A stretch of DNA of 64,000 nt from CALAED01 sp937891035 (GTDB lineage: Bacteria; Actinomycetota; Actinomycetes; Streptosporangiales; Streptosporangiaceae): contig DASQSZ010000034.1 in NCBI GenBank assembly GCA_035642125.1, forward strand, positions 1 through 64,000. The letters run 5' to 3'. The notes beneath the pieces were generated by a model. The model ran no database searches, was not told the DNA's origin, and saw nothing but the letters and a program-made list of their open reading frames with translations. Made by a program: the position numbers and the translations under genes. Of the stretch, positions 32,629 through 41,113 are shown piece after piece. Within the stretch, counting starts at the first letter, position 1; each line of letters begins with the position of its first letter.

Positions 32629-32976
32629 CTACATCCGCACCGGCGGGGCCACCTTCGCGGCCGGGGTGACGTTCTGCCTCAACAGCAGCGCCAACACAAT
32701 GCTCACTGCGGCCACCGTCGCGCCGATCTGATCCGCCGACAGATCCAACCCGAACGCTGCCACAGCCGCCAGCGCGGTACCCACCGCGCCGGTGATGGCC
32801 GGCACCACGACCGGGCGGGTCGTCGCGGCTGTCCAGACGGTGACGAAGGCGGTGGCCAGGGTGGTGAGGGCGCCGGTCATGTCCGCCGTGAGGGGCAGGC
32901 CGTAGGCCACGAGCAGCGCCACCGCCACGTTGACCGCGTACACCACCACGGCCGGTTCGAACTTGAGGTGATTCAT
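32629..32976 (-). CDS. Holin-like membrane protein
   Basis: A 115-residue protein with three or four hydrophobic helices (VVVYAVNVAVALLVAYGL, LTTLATAFVTVWTA, VVVPAITGAVGTALAAVAAF, IGATVAAVSIVLALLL). ATG 32976 has a perfect AAAGGAGGT site. It is the last gene of the phage late operon, after the endolysin gene, the usual place for a holin. The holin name rests on topology and context only. Confidence 0.7.
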   Translation of the reverse strand: MNHLKFEPAVVVYAVNVAVALLVAYGLPLTADMTGALTTLATAFVTVWTAATTRPVVVPAITGAVGTALAAVAAFGLDLSADQIGATVAAVSIVLALLLRQNVTPAAKVAPPVRM

Positions 32977-33036
32977 CGCAGACCTCCTTTGGCATGCGAC
33001 AGGGCGCCGCACACGCGAGCGCCACGAATAGGGGGG

Positions 33037-33372
33037 TTACTCGACCCGCTCGGGCCAGGACCACTGGCCGTTCTCGTCGCCCTCGACACGCGACGTCGCC
33101 CAGTAGGCGTCGTTGCCGTCCAGGGACACCTGAAGGTTCACGTACGGATCGGACGGGCTGAAGACCCGTACCACGACAGCGGGGTAGACCTGGCCTCCCT
33201 CGGCGTGGTTGCCGACGTGCGCGACGTGCCCGGTGGCGCCGGGCTGGCCTGGCTCGTGCGGATGCGCGTGGCTGCGCTGGAACGCCTGGAAGTCGGCGCG
33301 CCGGACGTTGATCGCCTTGGCGTCCTGGTCGGTGAGCTTGTACAGGACGGTGCGCCCGATGGTAGGCATCAT
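33037..33372 (-). CDS. Small phage late protein (111 aa)
   Basis: Starts MMPTIGRTVLYKLTDQDAKA and contains ATGHVAHVGNHAEGGQVYPA and LQVSLDGNDAYWATSRVEGD. Proteins of this pattern are frequent near the lysis genes of actinophages and actinomycete prophages; function is unknown. GGAGGACT precedes the ATG pair at 33372/33369. It starts three bases after the endolysin stop. Confidence 0.8.
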   Translation of the reverse strand: MMPTIGRTVLYKLTDQDAKAINVRRADFQAFQRSHAHPHEPGQPGATGHVAHVGNHAEGGQVYPAVVVRVFSPSDPYVNLQVSLDGNDAYWATSRVEGDENGQWSWPERVE

Positions 33373-33375
33373 GGG

Positions 33376-34170
33376 TCAGTCCTCCTTTGCCGCGAGTAGC
33401 GCCTTGACCTCGGCGAGCTCGGCCCTGACGTCGGCCGCCAACTGGTCGACCTTCTTGTCCACCACGATCAGACCCTGGATGGTTTGCTTGCGCACCGAGT
33501 CGCGGCCCCACGTGGGGTTCTTGGCCGGGTCGAACCCAGGGTTGCCGTCCGGGTCGAACCCGTCGGCCGGGTTGCTGCCCGGCGCGGGGACGGCGTCGGC
33601 CGTCATGACCTTCTCGGCCTCTTCTCGAACGATCTTCCTCAGCTGTGCCTCGGTGAATGGCATGTCGTCCTCCTGCTTGGACGGTCTCGGCGCGCCCTTG
33701 CGGACCCACACATACAGCGGGCCGCCCGGGCACGAGGTGGAATGGAAGTCACGGTGACCCTTGATGCCCCGACCGGCGCCGCGGGCCCGCATGTAATCGA
33801 TGGCGTCCCGCACCGCGGCGAGCAGCGCGGGCGGGATGATGGTGTCGCCGTCGCCGACCAAGGCGCACACGGCGTACCAGTACTGGTTGCCGGAGTTGGT
33901 GCCCTGTGCGGCCGAGCGGTGGCCGAGCCCGCGGCCCTCGAACACATAGCCGTGATGGCAGACCAGGAAGTTGTAGGCGATGGCCGCCCACCCGTTGCCG
34001 CCCACGTGCTGGGATTCGATGCTCCGCACGCGGGCCGCGCACTTGGAGTGCGGGATGGTGGCGAGCCTCCCGACGCCGACGTAGTGCACGGCGACGCCGC
34101 CGGACGGGGTGATGTTCGTTGGGCCCTTGCCGTACCGGGCGCCCCACGCGGCGTGGGTGATCAGCTTCAC
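33376..34170 (-). CDS. Endolysin: N-acetylmuramoyl-L-alanine amidase (PGRP/amidase-2 fold)
   Basis: Cleaves the amide between muramic acid and the stem peptide for host lysis. The catalytic domain (residues 1-160) shows zinc ligands in VAVHYVG near residue 29 and GHRDFHSTSCPGGPLY near 135 (His and Cys), plus the family motif AIAYNFLVCHHGYVFEGRG. The C-terminal 100 residues are a linker and a helix (VDKKVDQLAADVRAELAEVK) without a recognised wall-binding repeat. The GTG start overlaps the upstream stop (GTGA). Confidence 0.9.
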   Translation of the reverse strand: MKLITHAAWGARYGKGPTNITPSGGVAVHYVGVGRLATIPHSKCAARVRSIESQHVGGNGWAAIAYNFLVCHHGYVFEGRGLGHRSAAQGTNSGNQYWYAVCALVGDGDTIIPPALLAAVRDAIDYMRARGAGRGIKGHRDFHSTSCPGGPLYVWVRKGAPRPSKQEDDMPFTEAQLRKIVREEAEKVMTADAVPAPGSNPADGFDPDGNPGFDPAKNPTWGRDSVRKQTIQGLIVVDKKVDQLAADVRAELAEVKALLAAKED

Positions 34171-34307
34171 GGGGCGTCCTCCGCGGTGTCGTCTGCGGCG
34201 TCTTCGATGACGTCCGGCGTGTCTTCCTCGTCGGATTCGTCGGCTGCCAGCACAGCGTCGGTGTCGTCGGCGCAGCCGGCGTCGTCTGGCTCGATCGGTT
34301 CGCTCAT
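34167..34307 (-). CDS. Very acidic small protein (46 aa)
   Basis: ATG 34307 follows AGGAGGG. The product begins MSEPIEPDDAGCADDTDAVL and is nearly half Asp/Glu. It is coupled on both sides: its start overlaps the upstream stop and its TGA overlaps the endolysin GTG. A DNA-mimic or chaperone role is possible but not supported. Confidence 0.65.
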   Translation of the reverse strand: MSEPIEPDDAGCADDTDAVLAADESDEEDTPDVIEDAADDTAEDAP

Positions 34308-34834
34308 CAGCCCTCCTGATCTCCGGCGCCGCCGATCACGGCGGCGTCACATGGCAGCACGCCCACCGGCAGGTTGAGCGTGATGATCCGGCCGCTGGGG
34401 CAGTCCCGGCCCGGCCCGCCGCCGCCGGGCGGCACCTCACCACCCGGCGGCGCCCCACCAGGCGGGCGCACCGGGCCAGGCGGGGAACCCCGGCCGGCAG
34501 AACCGTCACCGGCGGGGGGATCCCCGGGCGCCGCGCCGGTCGGCGGGTCCACGCTGATGGCAACCACCGACGGCGACGTCGAGGGCGAGGCAGACGGAGA
34601 TGGGGACTGCGCCCGCGGCGGCACCGGCGGCACCGGCGGTGCAGGGGTGGTCGTCACCACGGACGGCGGGCGGGCCCGCAGAGCGGCCGCCTCGGAGCGG
34701 AACCGGTCCCGCTCCGCCCGCACATCCACTACCTCCGCCCGCACATCCACCACATAGCCGGCCAACACCGACGCGCCCACCACCGCCGCGGCAACACCGG
34801 CGCCGAGCACGCTGAGCCTCGTCACCTCACCCAT
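34307..34834 (-). CDS. Membrane-anchored proline-rich protein (175 aa)
   Basis: One N-terminal membrane helix (LGAGVAAAVVGASVLAGYVV), then a short coiled coil (DVRAERDRFRSEAAALRA) with a preceding VDVRAEVVDVRAE repeat, and a long Pro/Gly/Ser-rich part. The last 35 residues (CPSGRIITLNLPVGVLPCDA) hold two cysteines. It resembles spanin-like or stalk proteins in layout, but no spanin is expected in a host without an outer membrane. It lies just upstream of the acidic protein and endolysin. Confidence 0.7.
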   Translation of the reverse strand: MGEVTRLSVLGAGVAAAVVGASVLAGYVVDVRAEVVDVRAERDRFRSEAAALRARPPSVVTTTPAPPVPPVPPRAQSPSPSASPSTSPSVVAISVDPPTGAAPGDPPAGDGSAGRGSPPGPVRPPGGAPPGGEVPPGGGGPGRDCPSGRIITLNLPVGVLPCDAAVIGGAGDQEG

Positions 34835-34837
34835 CGC

Positions 34838-35155
34838 TCACCCCTGGATCTTGTCGAGCACCACCGTGGCGATCGCGGCGACGATCGCGACGACGGCGGA
34901 TAGGGACGCCGTGCGGCTGGCGCGCCGGGTGTCGGCCCGCTCGTCTTCCAGCGCCTTGATCCGCTGGTCCTGGGCGTCCTCTTTGACCTGGTGCACCTCG
35001 CGGGGCAGGTACCGATCGAGCTGGCTGTTGATCTGCGCCATGAACTGGGCCTGCTGTGTTTTGAGGTCGAGGATGTCCTCACGGGTGTCGGCGTGGTTGC
35101 GCTCGATGAGGTGTTTGATCGCGCGTAGTTCCCAGTTCGCAACGTCATCGGCCAC
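34838..35155 (-). CDS. Coiled-coil protein with C-terminal membrane helix (holin-like, 105 aa)
   Basis: Starts MADDVANWELRAIKHLIERN, continues as a long helix (REDILDLKTQQAQFMAQINS), and ends with one membrane helix (SLSAVVAIVAAIATVVLDKI). This is the layout of tail-adjacent membrane proteins and of one class of small actinophage holins. A GTG start at 35155 follows AAAGGAGG. Either holin or accessory lysis factor. Confidence 0.7.
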   Translation of the reverse strand: MADDVANWELRAIKHLIERNHADTREDILDLKTQQAQFMAQINSQLDRYLPREVHQVKEDAQDQRIKALEDERADTRRASRTASLSAVVAIVAAIATVVLDKIQG

Positions 35156-35190
35156 CAGGCCTCCTTTCGCTCATCGCGGCCGCCTCATGG

Positions 35191-35691
35191 TCATGTCTCG
35201 AACCGGCCGACGAGCTGGGCCTGCCCGATGTAAAGGTCCGGGCCGTCCTGCGTCCAATGCGTCACCTGAACGCGGAGCCGGTGCCCGGAGTTGATGTTGG
35301 AGAAGATCGGGTAGCGCTGGTGCGTGCTCTTGGGGTACAGGTATTCGCCGGTGTCGGGGTCGGTCGGCGGCGGGGTCGACGCCAGATAGAACTCGTGCGG
35401 CTTGTGGGTCTCGACGATGTTGCCGCCGCCGTCGACCTCGACGGTGCGGATGTGCACCTCCCCGGACATGGCGCCGCCGAGCAGCTGGTAATCCAACATC
35501 CCCGTGAAGAACCTGGCCTGTCCGTTGCCGATGGAGGCGTCGTCCGGGCCGTCGGCGTCATGCATCCCAGCCGAATCGGAGATGTCACGGTCGAAACGGA
35601 ACGTCGTGTAGGCGGTGACCAGCGGGAGCCGCACCGACCGGTCCACCAATAGGTCCGACCCGAGCCAGTCGGTGTTCAGATACTCAGCCAT
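35191..35691 (-). CDS. Phage tail-region protein (166 aa)
   Basis: ATG 35691 follows GAAGGAGA. The product starts MAEYLNTDWLGSDLLVDRSV and contains YPIFSNINSGHRLRVQVTHW, a mainly beta pattern. The position between tail-fibre-like genes and lysis genes suggests a minor tail or receptor-facing component. No family recognised. Confidence 0.65.
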   Translation of the reverse strand: MAEYLNTDWLGSDLLVDRSVRLPLVTAYTTFRFDRDISDSAGMHDADGPDDASIGNGQARFFTGMLDYQLLGGAMSGEVHIRTVEVDGGGNIVETHKPHEFYLASTPPPTDPDTGEYLYPKSTHQRYPIFSNINSGHRLRVQVTHWTQDGPDLYIGQAQLVGRFET

Positions 35692-35716
35692 TGGACATCT
35701 CCTTCGATGTAGACGG

Positions 35717-35953
35717 TCATCGGGCTCTGCGGCGGGCGGGCGGGCGCGGCCGCACGACACGCACCTCGGGTTGCCGCACATCGGGTTCGGGGGCCAGGTC
35801 TGTGATGGAGGCGACCTGGACCCGATGCCAGGGGATCCAGGTCTCGGTTTTGCCGTCGCGGATGTACACACCGACCTCGGTGGCCTGCACGTCCTCGTGC
35901 TCCTCGACGGCGGTCACGTCGTCGACGCCGATCAGGTCCAGCCGGTAGCTCAT
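35717..35953 (-). CDS. Small phage protein (78 aa)
   Basis: Starts MSYRLDLIGVDDVTAVEEHE and ends in an Arg/Pro-rich tail. The ATG at 35953 overlaps the upstream stop (ATGA). The middle, VYIRDGKTETWIPWHRVQVA, looks beta-rich. Unknown function within the tail gene group. Confidence 0.65.
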   Translation of the reverse strand: MSYRLDLIGVDDVTAVEEHEDVQATEVGVYIRDGKTETWIPWHRVQVASITDLAPEPDVRQPEVRVVRPRPPARRRAR

Positions 35954-36471
35954 GCGACCCTCCACCAGATCAGGTAGGACCCGTCGATCACGGCGGTCGC
36001 GGTCGCCGAGGAGGTGTTCTGTGCCCACTGCAACGTCACGGCTCCGGCCGTGCCGGCGGTCAGGACCCGCAGGTACTCCCGGGCCGCGATCGACGCGCCG
36101 GACGCCGCCACCGTCCCGTACGCCCGGTCGGTGGTGAAGCCGTGCACAGCGCTGACCAGGTTTGTGTTCTCGCGGTCCGCCGAGCCTGCCGGCGGCCCCA
36201 TGCACCACCGGAACCCGGTCGCCGAGGCCGGCACCGACCAGCGGGTCTTGATGTCGCCGCCGGTCGCCCCGTCCACCCCGAGAACCGCCATCACGAAGTA
36301 GTGGGCGTTCGCCTCGGCCGGGAAGGCCAGCTCGTTGTCGTCCTGGTAGGTCGTCGAGGAGGTAACGGACTCCAGCGTCTGTTTGACGACCGAGCCGGGT
36401 TGGCGGGCGGTGAGCCGGTCGGGGGTGAGTTTCATCCCCCACCGCCAGTCCGGATAGATCAGCGTCGCCAT
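35950..36471 (-). CDS. Minor tail protein, paralogue A (173 aa)
   Basis: A beta-rich protein starting MATLIYPDWRWGMKLTPDRL. The part VTSSTTYQDDNELAFPAEAN corresponds to VTDSTTFVDDTELVVPLEAN in the neighbouring gene, and the two proteins align along their length (for example DRENTNLVSAVHG against DRENTTMVSAVHN). This is an ancestral tandem duplication. Such proteins are seen among actinophage tail-tip components. Confidence 0.75.
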   Translation of the reverse strand: MATLIYPDWRWGMKLTPDRLTARQPGSVVKQTLESVTSSTTYQDDNELAFPAEANAHYFVMAVLGVDGATGGDIKTRWSVPASATGFRWCMGPPAGSADRENTNLVSAVHGFTTDRAYGTVAASGASIAAREYLRVLTAGTAGAVTLQWAQNTSSATATAVIDGSYLIWWRVA

Positions 36472-36474
36472 GGG

Positions 36475-37020
36475 TCACGCCGTCCTGTTCCACACGACGA
36501 ACGACCCCGCGAGGATCCGGCAGGTGTCGCCCGCCCCGGCCGGGTTGTTGCCCAGCGCGAACCGCAGGGTGGCGTCCCCCGCCGTCGAGGAGGTGGTGAT
36601 GTGGTGGTGCTCGATCACCGCGGCCGCCGAGGTGAGCGAGATCGTGCCGTAGCGGCGGTCGGTGCCGGGGTTGTGCACCGCCGACACCATGGTGGTGTTC
36701 TCCCGGTCGGAGGTGGCGGTGCCGGGATATGCGGGCCCCTGCGCGAACTTGAAGCCGGTGGCGCCGTCCGGCCAGGTGTATTCGGTGTTGATGTGCGGCT
36801 CGGACCCGCCGCCGTTGTCGACCGCGCCGATGGCCAGGCACCAGATCAGGTGATAGGAGGCGTTGGCCTCCAGTGGCACCACCAGTTCGGTGTCGTCCAC
36901 GAACGTGGTGGAGTCCGTGACATCCTGATTTGCCGCCTTGACGATCATGTGGGCCTGCCCGCCGTTAAGTAGTGCGGCGGTGATCGCGTCGCCGGCCACC
37001 CAGTCCGGATAGGTCGTCAT
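36475..37020 (-). CDS. Minor tail protein, paralogue B (181 aa)
   Basis: A beta-rich protein starting MTTYPDWVAGDAITAALLNG, homologous to its neighbour paralogue A. The YPDWxxGDxITAALLN beginning is frequent in actinophage minor tail proteins. It starts directly behind the large tail protein gene. Likely a virion surface protein. Confidence 0.75.
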   Translation of the reverse strand: MTTYPDWVAGDAITAALLNGGQAHMIVKAANQDVTDSTTFVDDTELVVPLEANASYHLIWCLAIGAVDNGGGSEPHINTEYTWPDGATGFKFAQGPAYPGTATSDRENTTMVSAVHNPGTDRRYGTISLTSAAAVIEHHHITTSSTAGDATLRFALGNNPAGAGDTCRILAGSFVVWNRTA

Positions 37021-37021
37021 C

Positions 37022-40000
37022 TCACACCAGCCCTATGTATGCAGGGTCGGCGACCTGCACCGACGACCCGGACGGAATCGTCTTCACAACCCCATTCAGG
37101 GGCGTCTGCGTGACGGTGAACGTCTGCGGGCTCGTCGCGCCGGACACGGCGGTGACCTCGAGGACCACCCCGGCGACCCGGATCCGGAAAGGGAAGTCGC
37201 CGGGATGGTCGGCCGAGTTGATCGCGACGGGGCCCGAGGTGGTCGCGACCGTCAGCCCCCATGCCGGGGTGAGCGCGATCGCCCACGTCGCGGTCTGCCC
37301 GGTGGCCTGGGAGGCGGTCAGCGTCCGGGTCGCGGCGCCGGGGTTGAGCCGCCGGCCGGAGTCGTAGACGGCGTGGGAGATGTCGAATCCGGAGCCGGCG
37401 TTGCTGCCCTGGTCGACCCGCTCCCCATCGGATGTGTCGCTGCTGGTCCAGGTGGTGGCCGCGCCGGTGAAGGCGTGCCGCTCAAACGCCGAGGTGATAA
37501 GGAACCCGGCCGGGTCGCCCACGGTGGCCGCCGCGGCGAAACCTGTGCCCGGTGTGGCGGTCCCGTCGGAGTCGAAGTCGTCGATCGGGTCGGTGGTGTA
37601 GACGCCGGAGTAGGCGCCGATCCACCCCGAGTTTTTGAACGAACTCGTCCACGACCAGTTGTAGGAGGCGGGCTCGGACGAGGCCACCCGCCAGTACGCG
37701 GCGGTGCGGACGTTCGCGCCGGCGTCCTGCGTGCCGATCAGGGTCCACCCGGCCGGGGCCGTGATCGTCTCCTGCCCGATGATGCCGATGACCGTGACCA
37801 GCAGGTGCCCGTCGGCGGTGCCGGCCGGGACGTTGACGGTGACCGAGGTGGTGCCGGCGCTGTTCAGCGTCGCCGCGTCGTCGACGAACGCGATGGTGTG
37901 GCTGTCGGCGGTGGTTTCCGCGGTGGTGGCGCCCACCCGTTTCACCTGGTCGTCGGCGGTCGCCCACTGCCACGGCGCCTCCGGCACGCAGGTCAACGTC
38001 ATGGTGTGGGTGAACTGGTCGATTCGTTCGGTGTAGCCGCGCACGATCACCGAGATGTCGTCCGGCGGCAGATAGTCGGGCAGGTCGGTGATCACCACCC
38101 GGTCGCCGATGTCCATCGCCAGGATCGAGGCGAGCAAGTCCAGGTCGGCCGCGATCGACGGGTGATGCAGGTTGATGACGATCTGCGGGTAGCGGGCGCC
38201 GTCGACCGTGCCGAGCAGCAGCCGGAACCCGGCCTGATCGGCGACCTGCTGATCGTAGGCAACCGAGATCGTTTTCTCGTCCGGGTAGCGGCCGACCCCA
38301 CCGAGCCGTGGCCGCAGGTTCGACAGCTTTCCCGACGTCTTCGACTTGTACGCCTTGATCCCACGGTCGCGGATGACGTACTGCTCGTTGACGGTCAGCC
38401 GGTCATCGTCGACCGGGCGGAGGGTTTCGGCGAGCTCGTGCGCGGCGTGCGACAAGGTGAACGCCGGGTCCTGGTTAGCCATCGACAGGCGGGTCCGGTA
38501 CCGCAGGGCGAACCGGTCGCGGGACTCGGCGAGCAGCCCCAGGTCGGTGGTTTCGACCTCGGTGAGCAGCTCCGTCTCGGTCTTGATCGTCTGGTCGCCC
38601 ATCACCACCGAGTTGCCGGTGATCTTCGCCTTGTCCGCGGCGATGTCGATGGGGATCTGGTCCTCGCCGCCCAGCCGCAACAACCTGGTGGCGGGGTTCT
38701 CGCCGTTGAAGGCGTTGACCGCATCCCCCACATCGTCGAGCCGCACCGTGGTGCGGTCGGACACGCAGATGTGGCCGATCACCACCTGAGCGAGGCCGCC
38801 CTCTCTGCCGACCGTGACCGAGGTGATCGTGTTGAACGTCTTCGTGGTGATCGTGCCGGACAGGTAGGACGCGGTGATGCCGGTGCCGGTCGCCAGATCA
38901 GTGTTGGTGAAGTCGTTGATCGCCAAGAACCACTTGATCGACGTGCCGGACTGCAACAAGTGCAGCCCGAGCATCAAGAACCCGCGCGGGTTGAGGTCGA
39001 AGTTGAGTTCCGCGTCCAAGTTGCCGGCGCCGTCGTCGATCGCCACGCCGTCGTCGTCGTACGCCTTCAACCGCAGATTGCCGTTCGCCAGCAGCCTGAT
39101 GTCGAAGGTCTTCGCCGTGCCTGACGTCGTGACATGCAGCAGCGACGTCTCCGCCGCCACGGCCTCATCGACGAAACAGAACATGTAGGCCGATGCGCTG
39201 CCGGTCGGCGTCCAACTGGGGACGCGGCCGTAGAACGACGCGCCGGTCATCACCGGCAACGCGTCGGAGCCGGTCCACTCCGAGTAGGAGGCCAGCTGCG
39301 GTGTGCCGCTGATCCGCATCGGGAACCCCGCCACCTGGGTGGCGTTGGAGGCGATCTCGGTGGCCTCCGCGCCCACCTCACACGACCAGTACGCCTTCAC
39401 CCTGGTCAGGGACGGGTGGGTGTGGGCGCGGAACATCGCCGAGTTGACGGGCTGTTCGTTCTGCGACAGGCGCCGCCAGATCCCGGCCGCCTCGATCGTG
39501 ACCGTGACGAAGTTGCCGGTGACATCGGAGACGACCGGCCATTCGGACACCTCGCCGTGGAACCGGAACGGCCCGGTGACCTGCTCGACGAACTGGGCCG
39601 CGCCGGCCAGCTGCCAGGTGTTCCCCGCCGAATCGTCGAAGGAGTCGGTTTCCTCGTCCTGCTCGGTAAATTCGGGTCTCGCGCGGATCGTGCCGCCGAT
39701 CCCCTGCCGCAGCACGAACCGGTACCACTTCCCGGCCATCGGCGCGTTCCCGGAGGTGGGGATGTCGCCGAGCACCACATCAGAGTCGGAGTCGAAAATG
39801 CTGGTGGTGCCGGAGCCTGTGACGGTGGCGCCGAGCTGCTGCCAGGGCCCGTCGCTCAACTGGTCGGAGTTCGCGGAGATGTAGAAGCGGGTGTCGTTGC
39901 CCGCCGCGCCGTTGTTCACGTCGAACGTGATTTTGATGGCGAGCCGTTCACCGTCGGCCGCCGGCACCGGGATCGTGGAGAACGCCGCCGTGGTGTTGGT

Positions 40001-40606
40001 GCCGTCGGCCGACCACACCCACTGCAAGATGCCGTCTTCGTCGATGTTGACCGCCCACGCCCGGTCGTTCCCGTCGACGGTGTACTTGCTGGCGATGTCT
40101 TGGGCGTCCCGCCACGAATCCAGCGCGATGTCGAGGATCAGTTCGATGTCGCCGGTGATCGACAGCGAGGAAGAGTCCGGGGTGAGCACCCACGTCCCAG
40201 CAGTGCCCGGCAGATACAGATACGAGGTGGTGGTGTAGTCGATCGGGCCGCGCGACACCCTGATCGGGGTGTTGCGGTCCAGCAACCCGAAATACGGGGA
40301 GGTGGGCAGGCGCGGCGTCCATGGGTGCGGATCGAAGTTCTTCAGCGTCAACGTGAGCTTGGAGTGGTCGATCGAATCCGATTCGGACTGCCGGCCCCGC
40401 TCGACGTTGATGCCGGACTCGTACAGCACGTAGGAGGAGATGTCGACCCACTCGCCGTCGATGAACAGCCACACCTTCGGCGCCAGCGTCAGGTTCGCCG
40501 GGACCACAGAGCCGGACGTGGGCACTGCCACGACGCCGCCGGTGCGCCGTTCCCAGCCCGCCCACCGCGGCGCGGTGCGAGCTTTCATCGGGGCGAGGGT
40601 TGGCAT
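37022..40606 (-). CDS. Large minor tail protein with concanavalin/LamG-like insert (1194 aa)
   Basis: The longest gene in the window. The N-terminal 130 residues (VWLFIDGEWVDISSYVLYES, LTLTLKNFDPHPWTPRLP) resemble actinophage tail-tip proteins. Residues 150-330 look like a LamG/concanavalin-fold region (SSLSITGDIELILDIALDSW, GKWYRFVLRQGIGGTIRA). A second LamG-like stretch and a hub-like region follow, then an Ig/jelly-roll C-terminus (VTVNVPAGTADGHLLVTVIG, APAGWTLIGTQDAG). It probably combines baseplate and host-recognition roles (inference). Confidence 0.85.
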   Translation of the reverse strand: MPTLAPMKARTAPRWAGWERRTGGVVAVPTSGSVVPANLTLAPKVWLFIDGEWVDISSYVLYESGINVERGRQSESDSIDHSKLTLTLKNFDPHPWTPRLPTSPYFGLLDRNTPIRVSRGPIDYTTTSYLYLPGTAGTWVLTPDSSSLSITGDIELILDIALDSWRDAQDIASKYTVDGNDRAWAVNIDEDGILQWVWSADGTNTTAAFSTIPVPAADGERLAIKITFDVNNGAAGNDTRFYISANSDQLSDGPWQQLGATVTGSGTTSIFDSDSDVVLGDIPTSGNAPMAGKWYRFVLRQGIGGTIRARPEFTEQDEETDSFDDSAGNTWQLAGAAQFVEQVTGPFRFHGEVSEWPVVSDVTGNFVTVTIEAAGIWRRLSQNEQPVNSAMFRAHTHPSLTRVKAYWSCEVGAEATEIASNATQVAGFPMRISGTPQLASYSEWTGSDALPVMTGASFYGRVPSWTPTGSASAYMFCFVDEAVAAETSLLHVTTSGTAKTFDIRLLANGNLRLKAYDDDGVAIDDGAGNLDAELNFDLNPRGFLMLGLHLLQSGTSIKWFLAINDFTNTDLATGTGITASYLSGTITTKTFNTITSVTVGREGGLAQVVIGHICVSDRTTVRLDDVGDAVNAFNGENPATRLLRLGGEDQIPIDIAADKAKITGNSVVMGDQTIKTETELLTEVETTDLGLLAESRDRFALRYRTRLSMANQDPAFTLSHAAHELAETLRPVDDDRLTVNEQYVIRDRGIKAYKSKTSGKLSNLRPRLGGVGRYPDEKTISVAYDQQVADQAGFRLLLGTVDGARYPQIVINLHHPSIAADLDLLASILAMDIGDRVVITDLPDYLPPDDISVIVRGYTERIDQFTHTMTLTCVPEAPWQWATADDQVKRVGATTAETTADSHTIAFVDDAATLNSAGTTSVTVNVPAGTADGHLLVTVIGIIGQETITAPAGWTLIGTQDAGANVRTAAYWRVASSEPASYNWSWTSSFKNSGWIGAYSGVYTTDPIDDFDSDGTATPGTGFAAAATVGDPAGFLITSAFERHAFTGAATTWTSSDTSDGERVDQGSNAGSGFDISHAVYDSGRRLNPGAATRTLTASQATGQTATWAIALTPAWGLTVATTSGPVAINSADHPGDFPFRIRVAGVVLEVTAVSGATSPQTFTVTQTPLNGVVKTIPSGSSVQVADPAYIGLV

Positions 40607-41113
40607 CTACTCGTCCCAGCAGATCCAGCAGCGCATGTCGACGGCCGTGGTGGGGGTGGTGGCCCTCACCCGCAGGAAGGAGCTGACGGCGACGATGGGG
40701 CGCTCGTCGGGCATCCATTGGTAGAAGTACGTCAGCGGGGACTCGCCGGACACCGAGGACAGCGACACGGCGTCGAAAACTCTGGTCGCTGTCGTTGAGC
40801 CCTCGGCGGTGGCGGTGTAGCCGGTCGCCGCTGTGCCCAAGGTGAGCAGGGAGGCAGGTAGCCCGTTGTCGAGCGGTTGCACACCGGTCGCGGCGTGCGC
40901 GGTGACGGTTGCGGCGACGTCGGTTTGCAGCAGTTCGATGACCGCGTCCGCGCCGGGCGGGTCATCGAGGGTGTACCCCCATGACACGAGTTGGATCTTC
41001 CGGGTCGCAGGGGTGGCCAGCTGCAGCATCGTCTTTATGGCGGTGCCGGTGGTGACGGACTGCTGAGCAGCCGTCGTCGGCATCGGGCCGTTCCACGTCT
41101 TGTACCTGTGCAT
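40607..41113 (-). CDS. Phage tail protein (168 aa)
   Basis: A beta-rich protein starting MHRYKTWNGPMPTTAAQQSV, with KTMLQLATPATRKIQLVSWG typical of small actinophage tail or head-decoration proteins. Its ATG directly follows the tape-measure stop and its TAG directly precedes the large tail gene. It may be a distal-tail component. An internal ATG at codon 11 is an alternative. Confidence 0.7.
   Translation of the reverse strand: MHRYKTWNGPMPTTAAQQSVTTGTAIKTMLQLATPATRKIQLVSWGYTLDDPPGADAVIELLQTDVAATVTAHAATGVQPLDNGLPASLLTLGTAATGYTATAEGSTTATRVFDAVSLSSVSGESPLTYFYQWMPDERPIVAVSSFLRVRATTPTTAVDMRCWICWDE

Noticed and set aside
34307..34834. Spanin (Rz-like) for the proline-rich membrane-anchored protein
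   Set aside because: Layout is similar, but spanins fuse inner and outer membranes and this host type is not expected to have an outer membrane; no partner lipoprotein frame is embedded.
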